Below, in pieces: positions 35,994-48,886 of a stretch of DNA of 64,000 bases; the stretch's first letter is position 1, and each line of letters opens with the position of its first letter. The notes under the pieces are model-generated. The model was not told the origin of the DNA. It made no database searches and was given only the letters and a program-made list of their open reading frames with translations. The translations under genes and the position numbers were made by a program. The stretch comes from Rhynchospora pubera (Eukaryota > Streptophyta > Magnoliopsida > Poales > Cyperaceae): contig CM051459.1 in assembly GCA_028095005.1 (NCBI GenBank), positions 146,734,901 to 146,798,900 of the forward strand, written 5' to 3'.

Positions 35994-38561
35994 ACGGTTG
36001 CTTGACACTGGACAGTTTACAAACTTATCATTTTCTTTTCATTTTTTCCGAAATACCCTTGATAGTTTGCAAACTTTGTAATTAATTTAAGGCAAATCAA
36101 ACTATAGCCAATAAATATATACAAATTTCAGCTTGTTCTCCTCTTGGAGAGGAGTATGACCAGAGAAGTATATACACAGCAATTAGAGAAGTATATAATA
36201 AAAATTGAACCAGTTCCTCAACTCATAGAAATTGCTATATTTATATTTATCATAGAGCAACCTATATTATAGTCTCAAATATACTAGTATCAATCCAACA
36301 CCCAAAGCCTATGACACCCGTTTACAAAAATATTACCAATTGACTATCCTTCTACTTCTTTCATTTACAAAATATTGCCAAAAAAAGAAATTCCTCTAAT
36401 ACTTGTCTAGTTCTGTAATTGACACATTGCTGAAAAAAAAAAAAGATTACATAGGTATTATTTTAACAAGTGGATAGCATTTAGCAAGGAGCTTTTTGCC
36501 CAGAAAGGTATGTATCCTCCACGTACCATCAGCATGAGGTACCAACAAAAAGGATACGAAGAAAAAAAGTTAAAAAAATACCTTGAAAGAAGTACAGAAC
36601 AAGAACAAAAAGCTAAAAGTAAAACTAAAATGCTAACTTTTTCGTTATTTTTTGAAAAAAAAAAATTTAGGCTAGCTGCCTAGCTCTTTTAATAACTTAG
36701 CATAAGTGGCAGATGTGACACGATAAAAATAGTTTTCTTCACCAAGTTGAAGGAAGAAATGTCCTCACTATTTTTCTCATTTTGCAGCAATGATAAAAAC
36801 AAATCTGCAAAAGAAATCTGTGTAAGATCAAAGTTATCTTTTGACATCATATGGACTACAGTCTACGGAGCTTCCAATGTTTTCACAGAACCGGAAAGGT
36901 TACAGCTTTGACTTTTTCTATTACAGCTGAATACTAAATTTTTTTTTTGGATAAACTAGATAGTTTATTGGTTACCTTTTGCCCCACTTGAGACTTGGTG
37001 GCTTTGGAATATGTGCCAGGAACGTTTCAAATTTATGTTAGGTTATTAATGTTTTGAAATTAAAGGGAATAAGTAAGAGATGTACCAATATGCAATTGTG
37101 AAAATCTAGTAGTATGTGCTTAAAGATGCATGCCCGGCCGGTCAAGAAAATAAATTACCAAATTAAAAGCCAATGCAGTACTTATTATTGTATGGTTAAA
37201 TGTTCAGTCTAGATAGACAGTAAATAGATGATAGTAGCGGAACTATCATTTTGGCATTATGAATGTCATACAGTCAATTCAATAGTATATTTACTGTAAG
37301 TTCTCACCTTCGAAATTAATAAACTCTATAACAATATTTGGCTTTATTTTTTTTTCAAAAAAAAACAATATAAAACTAATAAACTTACATATGCCACTGC
37401 TTCATACAGTACAAACATTAATCCAACGTTAAATTAAGCTGTATTTTCTGTAATAGATAAACACATTATTTTCTTCCACATATACGTACGTTTCTTTTTA
37501 TATAATATAGTAGCTAGTCTCTTTCTAAAGTTTTTTTTTTCTTGTTTTACTAGATTGTTAGCATATATAATGCACGAAGTCACGAACTTAATCGTTCGTG
37601 TTTGAAGACGTATTAACATTATTTGCTTCCTAAGAAATAAAATTAACAAGTTTGGCAAAAAAAAAAAAGGATAATTAGGGAAACAAGGGGAGGAAACGAC
37701 AAAAAAAAAAATTAAAAGCTGGCGTACAACGGTACAAATACAAGTAGTACTGTAGTAGGTCTGGTCTAGAGTCTAGACAGTAGGTGCAGGCGCCCCAGTA
37801 CTATCTGCGCAACGAGCCTTTTGGTTGTTAGACGCCTAAGGTGAGCAAAAATAGAAAAACTTTGCTAATATATACTATTATATACTTTTTTTTTTTTTTT
37901 ATGAAAACCCGTAGGTAAAGCTTCAATAGAAAAAAGTTCACATTACAATAAAGAACCAAATAAACTGGTGCGAACTGAGAAACTAACTTCTACCCCTACT
38001 TGACTTAGAAAGCCCGAAAGAAAAAAGAAAACCATAATATAAAAAAAGAAAACAACAGTACCCAAAGCTAATTAAACTAAACTAAAAGAGCACCAGTTAA
38101 CAGAACCCATCTACTTCTACCAAATAAACATTTAATTAGGGAGGTGCCTCCTGCACTCTCTGAAAGTAATTCTCATCGATGCAAGTAGAAACTCCGTGCA
38201 TGAATTAAACCTGTCAAAATTATATGCATGAATTAATTTTAATGACAAATTCCTAAACGGTTGATGCATGTCATCCAATATTATACATATGATATGTTTT
38301 CTTCAAAATGAGAATTATTTATACAAACAGTTGATGCCTGTCATCAAGTACTAACGTATGATTTTTAATACCATGTAACAATGAAAGATGACTCTATTGT
38401 TGATTTTATAAAAATTTGCCATCTAATTGCGAGTCACAAAATGAAAAATACAGACATATTGACTTTTTCAAAATTTAGTATTCTTTTCAATCCTTTTACT
38501 AAAATAATTAATTCCTCAATTATAATAATAGCACAATATTTCAAAACAATTCTTTATTACA

Positions 38562-38602
<41 letters not shown>

Positions 38603-38603
38603 T
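35994..38603. other. No gene seen
   Basis: AT-rich intergenic sequence with short homopolymer and (TA)n runs (38565-38599). No ORF longer than about 75 codons, and no domain recognised in any frame. Confidence 0.6.
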
Positions 38604-38983
38604 AGAGTTTAGCTACGGTGAGTCGCGACCAATACTCCTAGATCTAGATCAAAATGACCGATCCAAACCGTCCAATATGATCTCCCTATTGAAATCTCCA
38701 TGTAAACCAAATTTTTCATTTTTTCGAAATTTTTAAGTATTTTTTTGAAATTTTAGAAAATCGTTAATCTAATTGGTTCTGAACCATTCAAAAACATCAG
38801 TTTTTAAAAATCCGAAAAAAATACTTACAAATTTCGAAAAAATAAAAAATTTGGTTTGTATGGAGATTTCAATAGGGAGATCATATTGGACGGTTTGGAT
38901 CGGTTATTTTGATCTAGATCTAGAAGTATTGATCGCGACTCACCGGAGAGTCCGTGAGTCGCGACTCATCGTAGCTAAACTCT
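38604..38983. mobile_element. MITE with GTGAGTCGCGAC inverted termini, 8-bp target duplication
   Basis: 380 bp. The arms start AGAGTTTAGCTACGGTGAGT and pair through most of their length. ATATTCAT flanks both sides (38596-38603 and 38984-38991). Related sequences lie at 43821-44430. Confidence 0.85.
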
Positions 38984-38991
38984 ATATTCAT

Positions 38992-40965
38992 ATATAAAAT
39001 TGTCTTGCATAGTGATTGTGACTAGGTGTTAATTCCGGGTAACATATATAAATGGCACATGCAATTTTTATTTTTTAAAAAACATTGTACCTTATACCTT
39101 AATTGCACACTGACACTATCTTTGTCTTACATAACAAGTTAGCCCAACACTTGTAAAAGTAGCCACGGTTGTGTTCAAGTAATTGATATATTATACTGTC
39201 AAATCGTCATTTTATTTTCATGAAGAACTCGAACTGACAAACTCATGTACGAATTAGCTCCAGCTCTGTTGTTTTATTTTGTTAGATTAGATAGATTTTA
39301 AGCTCGAATTGGGCTCGGTACAATTTTATATTCAAATCAAAGTAAATTCTAAATCTATTGATTAATTTAAAACCCAACCACGCCATAAAGTCATAATCAA
39401 TCTTTTTACGCTGCGTCTAATTTTAATAAGACGTATGCTGTTCAAATTTCAAATACTTATTATAAAGTAACATTCGGTTTGTTCCTTAATTTTCACCATG
39501 ACTAAATAAAAGGAATGGACTGACGTTCCCTTAATTTCTTTGTTTCATTTATGATGCTTCACTATTATGATATTCCTTCTATACGTATGACTTTTACGGA
39601 ATTGCTTAAAATTATTTCTAAGATTCTATCCTTCCGTAATCTTCCTAAAAACACGTTTAATATTTTTTATTTCTATTTTTAAAAAACGCGCTAATTTCAT
39701 TTTTAGAACTCCAGAGAGGATGAGAGGATAATGGGATGAGCATAGAGCAAATTAGAGGGAGAGAGCGAATCAGGGAGGGAGTAAAACAAAGAGTTAATAT
39801 ATAACTATTCTAACTATAACAGTTATATATATTAATTAGAACAGTTACGATATTAACTAGAACAATTAGATATATCAAATAGAACAGTTAGTAATCTGTT
39901 CTAGTTAATGTTACTAATTGTTCTGTGTTGGAAAAAAAAATGCTAACTTTTCTAGAAAGAAGGGGGAGGACCGGAGGAGGAGGAAGAAAGAGAGAGGGGG
40001 AGAGGGATGAGTCTCAGGGGATGATGGGATAAACTTTCTGAAAATGGAAAGCAATTATTAACACTTTTCTAAAAATGAAAAATGCTTCTATGAAGATGCT
40101 GGAGGATGATAGGATGATGGAAAGCAATTATTAACACCTTTATGTTTTATATCTTTTAGATTATAATATAAAAAAGAGTCGGTACTTTTTTTTTGAAAGG
40201 GCTAATATTTTTTTCCTATAATGATATGTCTAGTTATATAATTTAATCAACTTTTATTCTTGAAGAGAGATAGCTTCAAAAATAAAAATTTCAGTACTTC
40301 TTCGTTTGTTAATCATTTATGGCATATTATACTTTTTTTTTTAATTGCAATTGCAACGAATTACCTGCGCGAACTCATTTCGCTTTATTTGAACGTCCCG
40401 CTTGCTGGTAGAAACTATATTATAATTATTAAAGTGATAAAATTGCACTCACTCAAATCTGAGTAACATAACTTTTGTGGTAAGAATTTGATTAAAAATT
40501 TTCGTATAGCTTTGAGCAGCAAGTGGTAAGCTGGATGTTAAAAATAAGTTAATTAGTTTATTTCAAATATTTGAAATTTTAATATTAGATTTTAGTAGCA
40601 AATGGTAGGAAGGGGACTATTTCTTAGCTGCTTGATAGTAGAATAAAAATAGCATAAAAAACAAATCATTGGCATAAATTTTAAAAAAAAACTAATCGAG
40701 CGCAAAACTTCCTCTATATACTGATATTGTTCGATAGAAAATATTTAAAAGTTGAGCCATACACTTGTATGATATATTAAAGTGTCATTGTTTGCAAATT
40801 TTTCTTTATATTTAATAATAATTTATTAAAAACTTTTAAAATATTAAAATGAAGAAAAAAATATTGTTGCGGTTTATTTGACTGTTCTACAAATTCTCAG
40901 TATATATATCAGTACAAAATTACTAGAATATTTTTGTTAAAAGATTATATCAGTCGTGTCGTATC
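38992..40965. other. No gene seen; includes one copy of a local duplication
   Basis: 40468-40695 is a diverged direct copy of 45065-45290 (shared GTAGCTTTGAGCAGCAAGTGG-like phrase). An imperfect palindrome built on AACTAGAACAATTAG lies at 39800-39930. No convincing ORF. Confidence 0.5.
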
Positions 40966-41216
40966 AGAATGCGTGCCGTGTTGCCTCTTCTCACCACTCG
41001 GCACGACAATACACGATCGTGTCGTATTGTGTTAGTTTGTGTTCATGTCGTGTTGCGTGTTAGTCGTGTCGTGTCAAATCATATTAATTTTTCAAGATTG
41101 CCAACGCGACACGATTATGACATGACACGATAACACGATTGTGTCGTGTCAATTTCGTACTCGTATTGTGTCGTGTTATGGCAATACGATCGTATCGTGT
41201 CATTTTGAAAAACCCT
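40966..41216. repeat. CGTGTCGTGT-rich hAT-like subterminal fragment
   Basis: About a dozen direct and inverted copies of CGTGTCGTGTC / GACACGACACG end at AAAACCCTA (41216). That is the complement of a hAT-like TAGGGTTTT terminus. The opposite end was not identified. Confidence 0.45.
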
Positions 41217-41699
41217 ACATATAAATAAAATTAAACAATTTAAAAAATATAAATTATGCATATATATATATATATATAAATATTATGTAAAATTAGTAAA
41301 GTAAAAAAAATATAAAACGAAAAATAATAAAAATCTGGCGGACATTAAAATAAAACTCAAAGTAAAACTGCATGAAAAAAATAAAGTTCTATAGCGGAAA
41401 TGCTATTGCTGCTATAGCTGTACTTATTTTAAAAATCATGATACTCCTTTGTTCTTTTTAAAATTCTTGAGAGTATTTTTGTCTTCTATAAAAAATTTTC
41501 TCGGATTTTCTATTACGTCATTTCACATCTATGGACCTGTACATACTGGCATATATGGAAGATTTGACACATATCACACATGAATAATTAGTTTAAGTGG
41601 CCTACAAGATCAGTGACACGTTTAATTAATGAAATAACGAGAATTCAACCAATCGATCTATTCTATTAGTATTAAAAATTATTGATCGGTATACGGATT

Positions 41700-41771
41700 T
41701 TGAATTTTAGATTTTGAGAAATGACTCTAGCATACGGGTTTAATCGATATGCTGGAGTATACTTAAGCCAA

Positions 41772-41835
<64 letters not shown>

Positions 41836-42053
41836 CAAACGCACAATCGATTTTCCATCTACTCGTTTTTCGAGATCTAAAATTCAAATGGTCGATCCAA
41901 ATCATACAAGTTGATCACAATATTAAAATATCTTTGGAGACCAACTTGCATTTATTCAAATTTTTTTGCTATTTATTATGATATTTTTAAATTGGAGGGC
42001 CTGTAATACTCTAATCATAATCATAATGTTTTTGAAAATATCATAATAAATAG
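41700..42053. mobile_element. Truncated MITE related to 55751-56146
   Basis: From about 41860 to 42053 it is similar to 55800-55985 (TTGGAGGGCCTG, TAATCATAATGTTTTT, ATATCATAATAAATAG). It carries (CT)n(AT)n runs at 41771-41831. Its other half is absent: the solo LTR starts at the break. Confidence 0.6.
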
Positions 42054-43815
42054 TGTTAGGAAATTGCTCAATTTTAATTTTGTGACTAATTACCATTAAT
42101 TAATCCAATTAAAACACAAGCAACACGAGATCTAGTACTTTAAGCAATAGACACAAAGAGAAAGAGGAGAAATCGATACCTCCCGCGAAATCGTATTCGC
42201 GGGGCTTGACCAAGGCATGGGAATCGATGGCGTGCCTTCTCCACCGTCTCCACCACGTCTCGTAACCGCCCTCGAGTCCACCAAGGAGGATTAATCACGT
42301 TCTACAAGGTACGTGCTAGCATACCCAAAGAACAAGCCTAATCCCTATGGTTTTCTCTCTTGCATCAATCAACAACCTTGATTTAGTGGAGAGAAAATAG
42401 CTCAACACATGAGCAAAAGAGAGGGAGAGAAGAGGAAAGTGGCAGCCTAGAATGGGAGGAAGAGAGGAGAGAGAAAGCTCTAGGTGGAGGCTCTCATAAG
42501 TGGTCCTTATATAGAGCACAAAACCTAATTGACCTCTTGCATAATTACAACTATGCCATCCAACCTACCACCATAAATGGCTGCCACGAAATGGGCCTTT
42601 ATGGGCCATTAAACCCCTTCATTTGGACCATTAATTCATATAATTAAGGTCCCTCAACTTTGCTCTTTAATTGGGCTATATATTTGCTATTTAAATAACG
42701 GCCCAATTAATCAATATAACCATTTATATTGATAAGTGTTGAACTAAATTAATTATTAACTCATTAATAATTATTTTAGGATTAGTTAATGCATTAATTT
42801 ATTTCTATATGATCCATTGACTTAATTAATTATAACGGTTCGCAACGGTATATAATTAATTAATCAATCTTATCATATTTCCACAGAACCTACTGCTGTG
42901 AATAAATAAATAATGCACTGTGTGATTAATGTCCTATTTGTGTGACCCTTTGAGGATTTATGCTATGTTGGTCATGGAATTAAATCGTTATTTAATTCCA
43001 ATAATCATAAGTGGTATCTAGCAACACGTTATGATTCCCAATTCGCATAAATAGTGTACTGCTACAATATTTCAATCCTGCATAAGAGAATAAATATGTT
43101 TCTCTATTTTGATTCTTATGTCTCACGATATCATCGTATAATCCAAGATAGGAATGTGTCATTCTTGCAGATTATACGTTTCTTGATCTAGAGTTGATCG
43201 CCTAGTTGCGCGCATACGATCCAACTCCATCAAGGGGCCCAAACAGATATCGTCACTCACTAAGTGAATTAATGAGGGACATACGGTTTTCTTGATGATT
43301 AGCTTTTCCCCGCACAATTCAAGAGAACGTAAATCAAGTCCGTATAGCAGCCCTTAACGGGAATCAGCGGTAGACGAGATTTATAGAACCTATCCTCATG
43401 TGGAAAAGATAATCATCTCAAACTTAGAACCAAAATCATAACGAAATAAACAATGACACATAACACAATCCATATGTTTATTTCGTTGGGTCAAGTCCTG
43501 TACTATGTTCCATAACATATACATATGCAATTAAGTTGGTAACTCTTTACCTATGATTTGTAGAACTTAATCATCACTTAACTTGCATACTAATCTTATA
43601 TGATAATTAATGTTCCTTGTTAATTATCAAGATTATGGACCGTTTAGATTTATTATTGTCATTCTAAAGAATGATCCACAGAGATCTACAATTCAGATCC
43701 TCAACCTGAATAATCTGTCAATAATAAACCTAGGAACAGATGATAAAATATCATCCATAACATAAACTAATAATTAAGTCATTAAATTATTGACTTCTAG
43801 GACATAACTCTAACA
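42054..43815. mobile_element. Solo LTR, 1762 bp, with 5-bp target duplication
   Basis: Begins TGTTAGGAAATTGC and ends ATAACTCTAACA. AATAG flanks both sides (42049-42053 and 43816-43820). No primer site or internal region is present, which is consistent with LTR-LTR recombination. The TGTTAG/CTAACA ends and length fit a copia family with long LTRs (inference). Confidence 0.82.
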
Positions 43816-43820
43816 AATAG

Positions 43821-44430
43821 GGTGTTGCAACTCACCAAAGGGTCGGTGAGTTGCGATCAAAACTCGTAGATCTAGTTCAAAATTATCAATCCAAACCATC
43901 CAATATTATCTCCCGATTGAAATCTCCATGTAGACCAAAATTTACATTTTTAAAAAATTCTAAGTATTTTTTTTTATTTTAGAAAATCATTAATCTAATT
44001 AATTCCGAACCATTCAAAAACAACAGTTTTTAAAAATCCGAAAAAAAATTTAAAATTTTTTAAAAAATATAAAATTTTGTATGCATGAAAATTTCAATAG
44101 AGAGATCATATTAGATGGTTTGGATCGATCATTTTAAACCAGATTTAGGAGTTTTGATCTCATCTCACCAACCATCTAATATGATCTCTCTATTGAAATT
44201 TCCATGCAGACAAAATTTTATATTTTTTTGAAATTTTAGAAAATCGTTAATCTAATTAGTTTTGAACTTTTCAAAAATAGCAGTTTTTAAAAATCTGAAA
44301 AAATACTTACTAATTTAAAAAAAATAATAAAATTTGGTCTGCATGGAGATTTCAATAGGGAGATCGTATTGGACGGTTTGAATCGGTCATTTTAAATCAG
44401 ATCTAGGATTTTTTTAGCGCGACTCACCAT
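43821..44430. mobile_element. Two adjacent MITE copies related to 38604-38983
   Basis: Two diverged units (about 43825-44165 and 44166-44425) repeat the core GAAATCTCCATGTAGACCAA and its inverse, plus the AACTCACC / GACTCACC terminal motif. The outer ends are degraded. Confidence 0.6.
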
Positions 44431-45599
44431 AATATATATATCGGATACAAATATTAAAATATTCCGGTCCATGTGCATAAATCTCTCGAAACATTAAGTA
44501 AATAACATGATATAAAAGGAAAACCTCTGTTAAATGAAAATGACTCAATATTCAAATTGGAACAATTTAAGGAGTCTATTTGAAAAGTGCATTGAGTAAA
44601 AATAAATAAATAAAGAATTCCATAGCCGTTTCTACGAAATAATTTAGTACTTTCCGTTGTGTTTGAATAAAGGATTTTATTTGCGATAATTATCTAGCTG
44701 CCAGTTGTTATTAATGATGGTTTCCTAATGTTTACATTCTTAGTATATGATGTTATGAGCTTCTAGAGAAATTAAAGAAAAAAGAACCCAAATTCATTCT
44801 ACCTTCGATTTGAATAGAGCAGAGACCATTTAAATAGGCTATTATGGAATCCTCTTAATTTACTGCAGGTCAATTTATTTGCTTTCTGAGTTTGTTTATA
44901 AAAAAAAATGTCTTTATGTTATTGGGCAATTTGTTTTATACAATGTATTGACTGTTTAATTACAATGTTGCTACTTCATATTTCGTAGACCAAAAAAATG
45001 ACCGCGGCATATATTGATAATAATTGAGCATTAATAAAAGAAAGGGAAAAAATAAAATAAAATAATGAGTAATACAATTTTTGTAGTAAGAAATTTGATT
45101 GAAAATTTTGATATAGCTTTGATCAGCAAGTGGCAAGCTGGATGCATGTTAAAAATTTAAGTTAGTTTATTAGTTTATTTCAAATATTTGAATTTTTATA
45201 TTAGTTGTCAGCAGCAAGTGGTCGGAACGAAGCCTATTTAGTATTTCCTGACGAGCTCCTTGATAGTTGATAGTAGAATAAATAGCATAGAAAAAATACA
45301 AGTTACTCGGCACTGGTATCATTTTCACTGAAATAATCGATCTATTCTATTAGTGTTAAAAAATTATTGATGCCGACAATTTATAAAAAAAATTATATTT
45401 TTTAAATATTAAAATATTCCAATGAATCCAGTCCATGTCTATAAATCTCTGAAACATTAAATAAAAAAATGATATAAAATGAAAATCCTCTGTAAAATAA
45501 AAAACTCAAATGTTCAATTAGAAAAAAATTAAAGGGTACTTCTGAAAAATGCATAAAATAAATAAATAAAAAAATAAGACCGTCTTCCCGCTAGCTTGT
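44431..45599. other. RIP upstream region with diverged duplications; no gene
   Basis: 44450-44630 and about 45400-45570 are diverged copies (TTAAAATATTCC, ACATGATATAAAA). 45065-45380 copies 40468-40695 plus 41645-41690. Together they show repeated local duplication upstream of the RIP gene. Confidence 0.5.
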
Positions 45600-45612
45600 A
45601 GTTCTCCACTCT

Positions 45613-45700
45613 CCATCTCCATCTGGCATTTCTATTCGATCTTGATTCTCGTGTCTCCATCTCCATCTGGCATTTCTCTTCAATCTTGCGTCACTAACTG
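45613..45700 (+). repeat. Tandem duplication in the RIP leader
   Basis: CTCCATCTCCATCTGGCATT occurs twice, about 45 bp apart, in a CT-rich stretch likely to be the 5' leader. Confidence 0.6.
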
Positions 45701-45937
45701 ACTGTCACTGTTCTTCCTAGTGCGTAGTGCCTCTAGTTCTTCTCTTTTCCCTATTCTGTACTAGCGCGTGGTTCGTTGCTCTCCCTATTTAATTTATCCG
45801 TACAATTAATGCTTTTGTCTTTCTTTCTTCACGTTTCGTTGTTCGTAGATTCCAAGGTATTAATAATTATGGTCTAGTAGAACTAATTATACTTCTTGTT
45901 TTATCTTTATAGGGGAAGAGTCCTCTAGTTAACAATC

Positions 45938-47035
45938 ATGCCTATAACAATTACTGGGGAGTTCGATTCGCGGGATGTAGTATTTTCTGAATTCATTCGT
46001 AACTTCCATAGCAGAATAATCCAGAGCACAAATCAATTTCACAATGGGATAGCTGTCGTGGGCAATGAAACTCATAATCAACCCTGGAAGTGGGCCCGGA
46101 TCCGTGTTACTAACCAAATGATGAAATCCATTGATGTCGTGATGTCTCTCCACAAGCTGTGGCTGTATGGATATCGGTGTGTACCAGCAGATGAATCGAA
46201 CAAGAAGGCTGATGATAACCCATGGCTACTAGTAAACACTTATAAAAAAGATGCAGGGTTTTCTGGTCTAGAGGGACCAGTTAAGTCTTTAGGATTTAAA
46301 GGCAATTATCGGAGTTATACTGAAACCACAAATGTCAGCAAGGAAGCTTTTGAGAATGCAATTGCTGTCCTTCACAACTATGCACAGAAAGTCATAAAGG
46401 ATCAAGCATCAACTTCCAAAGAAATTGATAAGGCTGAAAAGTGTTTCCTTATTGTTGTTCTGTATTTTGCAGAATCTTTACGGATTTTACCGGTACGCTG
46501 TATAGTTGAGACAGGATTTGACTGTTTTAAATCCGGCATGTCCATTGAACTTGGTAGACAAAATTTGAGTTTAGCTCGTAATTGGCAAACAATTTCTGAT
46601 GCGTTTTTGAAGGGGGATTTTTCTAATACTGAAGAATACAATGTTTCCAACGAAGAGGAAGCTAGAAGCATTTTATTGCTTCTGTTATACTCACAGGGGA
46701 ACCAATATGAGCTTAATGGTATTCGGCCTGAGGGACTAGGAGGTCCAGGGGAAGGACCGGAAGGTGGAGGTAATCCTAGAGCAGTAATGGGGAATAGTGG
46801 TCCCTCGGGTAATGTGGGTCGCAACCTTTTGCAAGGCCAAGGAGCTGGTAAGAGAGGTCCCAGAGACCATGTTGGCCATGTTAGTCGTAGAGGCCAGGGG
46901 GGTGGCAAAGGATCACGAGGCCGAGGAGGAAACGGTGCTTGCTCTGGCATGCACCTGAGGGATTATGCTATAATCTGCTGCAAAAAAGGTTGTAAAACTC
47001 CTTTATCATGCTCAATTGTAAATTGCTTAACTTAA
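45938..47035 (+). CDS. Ribosome-inactivating protein (rRNA N-glycosylase) domain with Gly/Arg-rich tail
   Basis: The 365-codon frame holds a RIP fold over about residues 10-255. The tyrosines expected in the adenine pocket may be Y79 (LYGYR) and Y124 (GNYRSY). The active-site helix is FAESLR, with Glu179 and Arg182 in the family's E..R spacing, and the conserved Trp is W216 (NWQTIS). RIPs depurinate one adenine of the large-subunit rRNA. There is no signal peptide, so the product is probably cytosolic, as for many monocot RIPs. Residues 262-336 form a Gly-rich tail with RGG-like repeats (GGGKGSRGRGG). A short 5'UTR intron (45857-45912) is possible. The 3' end may instead splice at 46989 into later exons. 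Expression and activity are unknown. Confidence 0.8.
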   Translation: MPITITGEFDSRDVVFSEFIRNFHSRIIQSTNQFHNGIAVVGNETHNQPWKWARIRVTNQMMKSIDVVMSLHKLWLYGYRCVPADESNKKADDNPWLLVNTYKKDAGFSGLEGPVKSLGFKGNYRSYTETTNVSKEAFENAIAVLHNYAQKVIKDQASTSKEIDKAEKCFLIVVLYFAESLRILPVRCIVETGFDCFKSGMSIELGRQNLSLARNWQTISDAFLKGDFSNTEEYNVSNEEEARSILLLLLYSQGNQYELNGIRPEGLGGPGEGPEGGGNPRAVMGNSGPSGNVGRNLLQGQGAGKRGPRDHVGHVSRRGQGGGKGSRGRGGNGACSGMHLRDYAIICCKKGCKTPLSCSIVNCLT

Positions 47036-47115
47036 TAATTTTATATTGATTACACTGGTTTTATTATACAATGTTATCTCATGTTTTTCATTCTTGACAT
47101 TTCTCCATCCTATAG

Positions 47116-47679
47116 GCACATCTAATACAGGCAGCACAGTACTCCTGACCTCATCCATGGGAGCTTTTGTTGTCCTGGCAATGCAATCCCTGTCGTCTTC
47201 CATGCTCAACATCGGTCTGTCCCCCTGTAATCTAATATTGCACGAATGTCGTATGTGCTCTGACGACCACTTCCATGTATGCTTGAGTCATAGGTACAGG
47301 TCTTACATTGCTGTTGAGGCATACATTATGAATCTGCAGTAGGCCCATACTTGTAGTAATATTGTGCATCATGTAAAAGTAAAGTATTACGTGTGCCCTT
47401 TTCTACACCATCATGTTCACAAATCACAATATTTCGAAACCTAGGCCCTATCTCATTCTCTCTCCAAATCATTAGGCAGGGTTTTGGGAGTTTCTTGAAA
47501 ATTAAGGTGGATATATCATATATATATATATATAACCATTAGGAGTAACCGTTGTTGCTTTTGATCTTGCAGCTGTGTGTTCTCTCTAATATCAACGGTG
47601 TCTATGTTTCCTCATAGAGAACTTATAGTAGAAGGATATGGAGTCGCATCCCATTTAGAGAGAGAGAATCATAGCACAG
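47116..47679 (+). CDS. Candidate downstream exons of the RIP gene, possible start of a DUF6598 domain
   Basis: Two putative exons, 47116-47293 and 47573-47679, follow acceptors CCTATAG and CTTGCAG and end at donors AG/GTACAG and AG/GTAAAA. Phases agree with a donor at 46989 inside the RIP tail, so all three can be read as one frame. The second exon encodes a VFS... start and a GYGVASHLERENH segment reminiscent of the first DUF6598 exon of the two neighbouring genes. If real, the gene has a JIP60-like RIP-DUF6598 order. The expected C-terminal DUF6598 exon was not found before 52.8 kb, so the domain may be truncated. This is a hypothesis from splice phase and weak similarity. Confidence 0.35.
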
Positions 47680-48453
47680 GTAAAAGTAGAAACTCTGCCA
47701 ATTAAATTGTAACCTTGTATATGGTAGATACCAATCATTAAGCAGATTTTTTTTTTTTTCTTTCATTCAATGGGTTATATGGAAGATACCAACATCCAGG
47801 GGCCAAAGGCCTACCTTCTGTTGTACAAAATTACAAATTCCCGTTCAAAAAGTTATTGCTTCATCCCTTAAAGCCAACAAATATGCTCATTTATAAAAAA
47901 AAAAGAACTTACCTAATTTGCACATTCTTTTATTATCTTTTGTCATGTTTGGAGTTTTTTTTTTTTTTTGGAAGTTTCATGTTTGGAGTTGAAACTGGGC
48001 AACTGGCACTATTGTGTTACTTTTCTCCTACATACCTAGCTAGTAGTCCACAATGAATGCATTTAAGAGATTTTCCTGTGTGAGGGTCGATTCAGATTAC
48101 ATCAAACAGTTTACTTTATTTCAAGGTTTAAATCAAGATAATTATGTATTGTCAACCAATATCAAATACTTGTGATTAATGTGCATATAAAATCAAACCT
48201 GTGACAGTCAAAACTAAACCCAATAAATTTCCTTGGAAGTGCCCCTGATTTGTTGTCCTAAGTTATCACTGTTTCAAATTTTATCTAAAACGGGAACATG
48301 GGATTAATTTAGCGTGTAAAAAATATGATCCTTTTATGTACAACTATAAATTCTCTTTCCTCATTTTTGGAATTTACATACATCTGAAGTTATAATATTC
48401 CTCTTGTTCAATATAAATCATCTCTTTGTTATTTTGTCTACTCATTAAACACT
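47680..48453 (+). other. No gene seen
   Basis: AT-rich sequence with T-runs (47746-47760 and 47950-47970). Possible intron or 3' flank of the RIP gene. Confidence 0.5.
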
Positions 48454-48855
48454 GAGTGTGTATTTTGTAAGAATAATGAAAATGCAGACCATCTTTTTGT
48501 TAGATGTGATCATATAAGGTCTATATGGATTTGGTTTTTTCAACATTGTCAGATTAGTTTGTATCCTTTGTGGCTAGAAGATATAGTACAAGCTCAATTT
48601 TCTTTAGATATAAAGTTGAGGTCAGCCTTTAAGATTACTTGTGCAGCAATTTTTTGGAATATATGGTTATATAGGAATGAAGTCTATAAGATGTTTTGAA
48701 CTAATTATATAATCTTGAATTTTATACTGGTCAGGTTCTTTCTCAGAGAAACTGAAGCTCCAGGTTTTAGAGTTGGTGCCAGATGTGGATGATGCATTGC
48801 CTATGCAGTTGACAGGAGTGGTTGATTGAAGGAAGGCATTTGATACATTCTTAAC

Positions 48856-48886
<31 letters not shown>

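Noticed and set aside
38565..38599. Possible CRISPR-like or satellite array at TA repeats
   Set aside because: Simple (TA)n microsatellite in a plant genome; no spacers.
46402..46950. Long minus-strand ORF (182 codons) opposite the RIP gene
   Set aside because: It is the antisense shadow of the RIP frame; its proline-rich run mirrors the Gly-rich tail, and no domain is recognisable.
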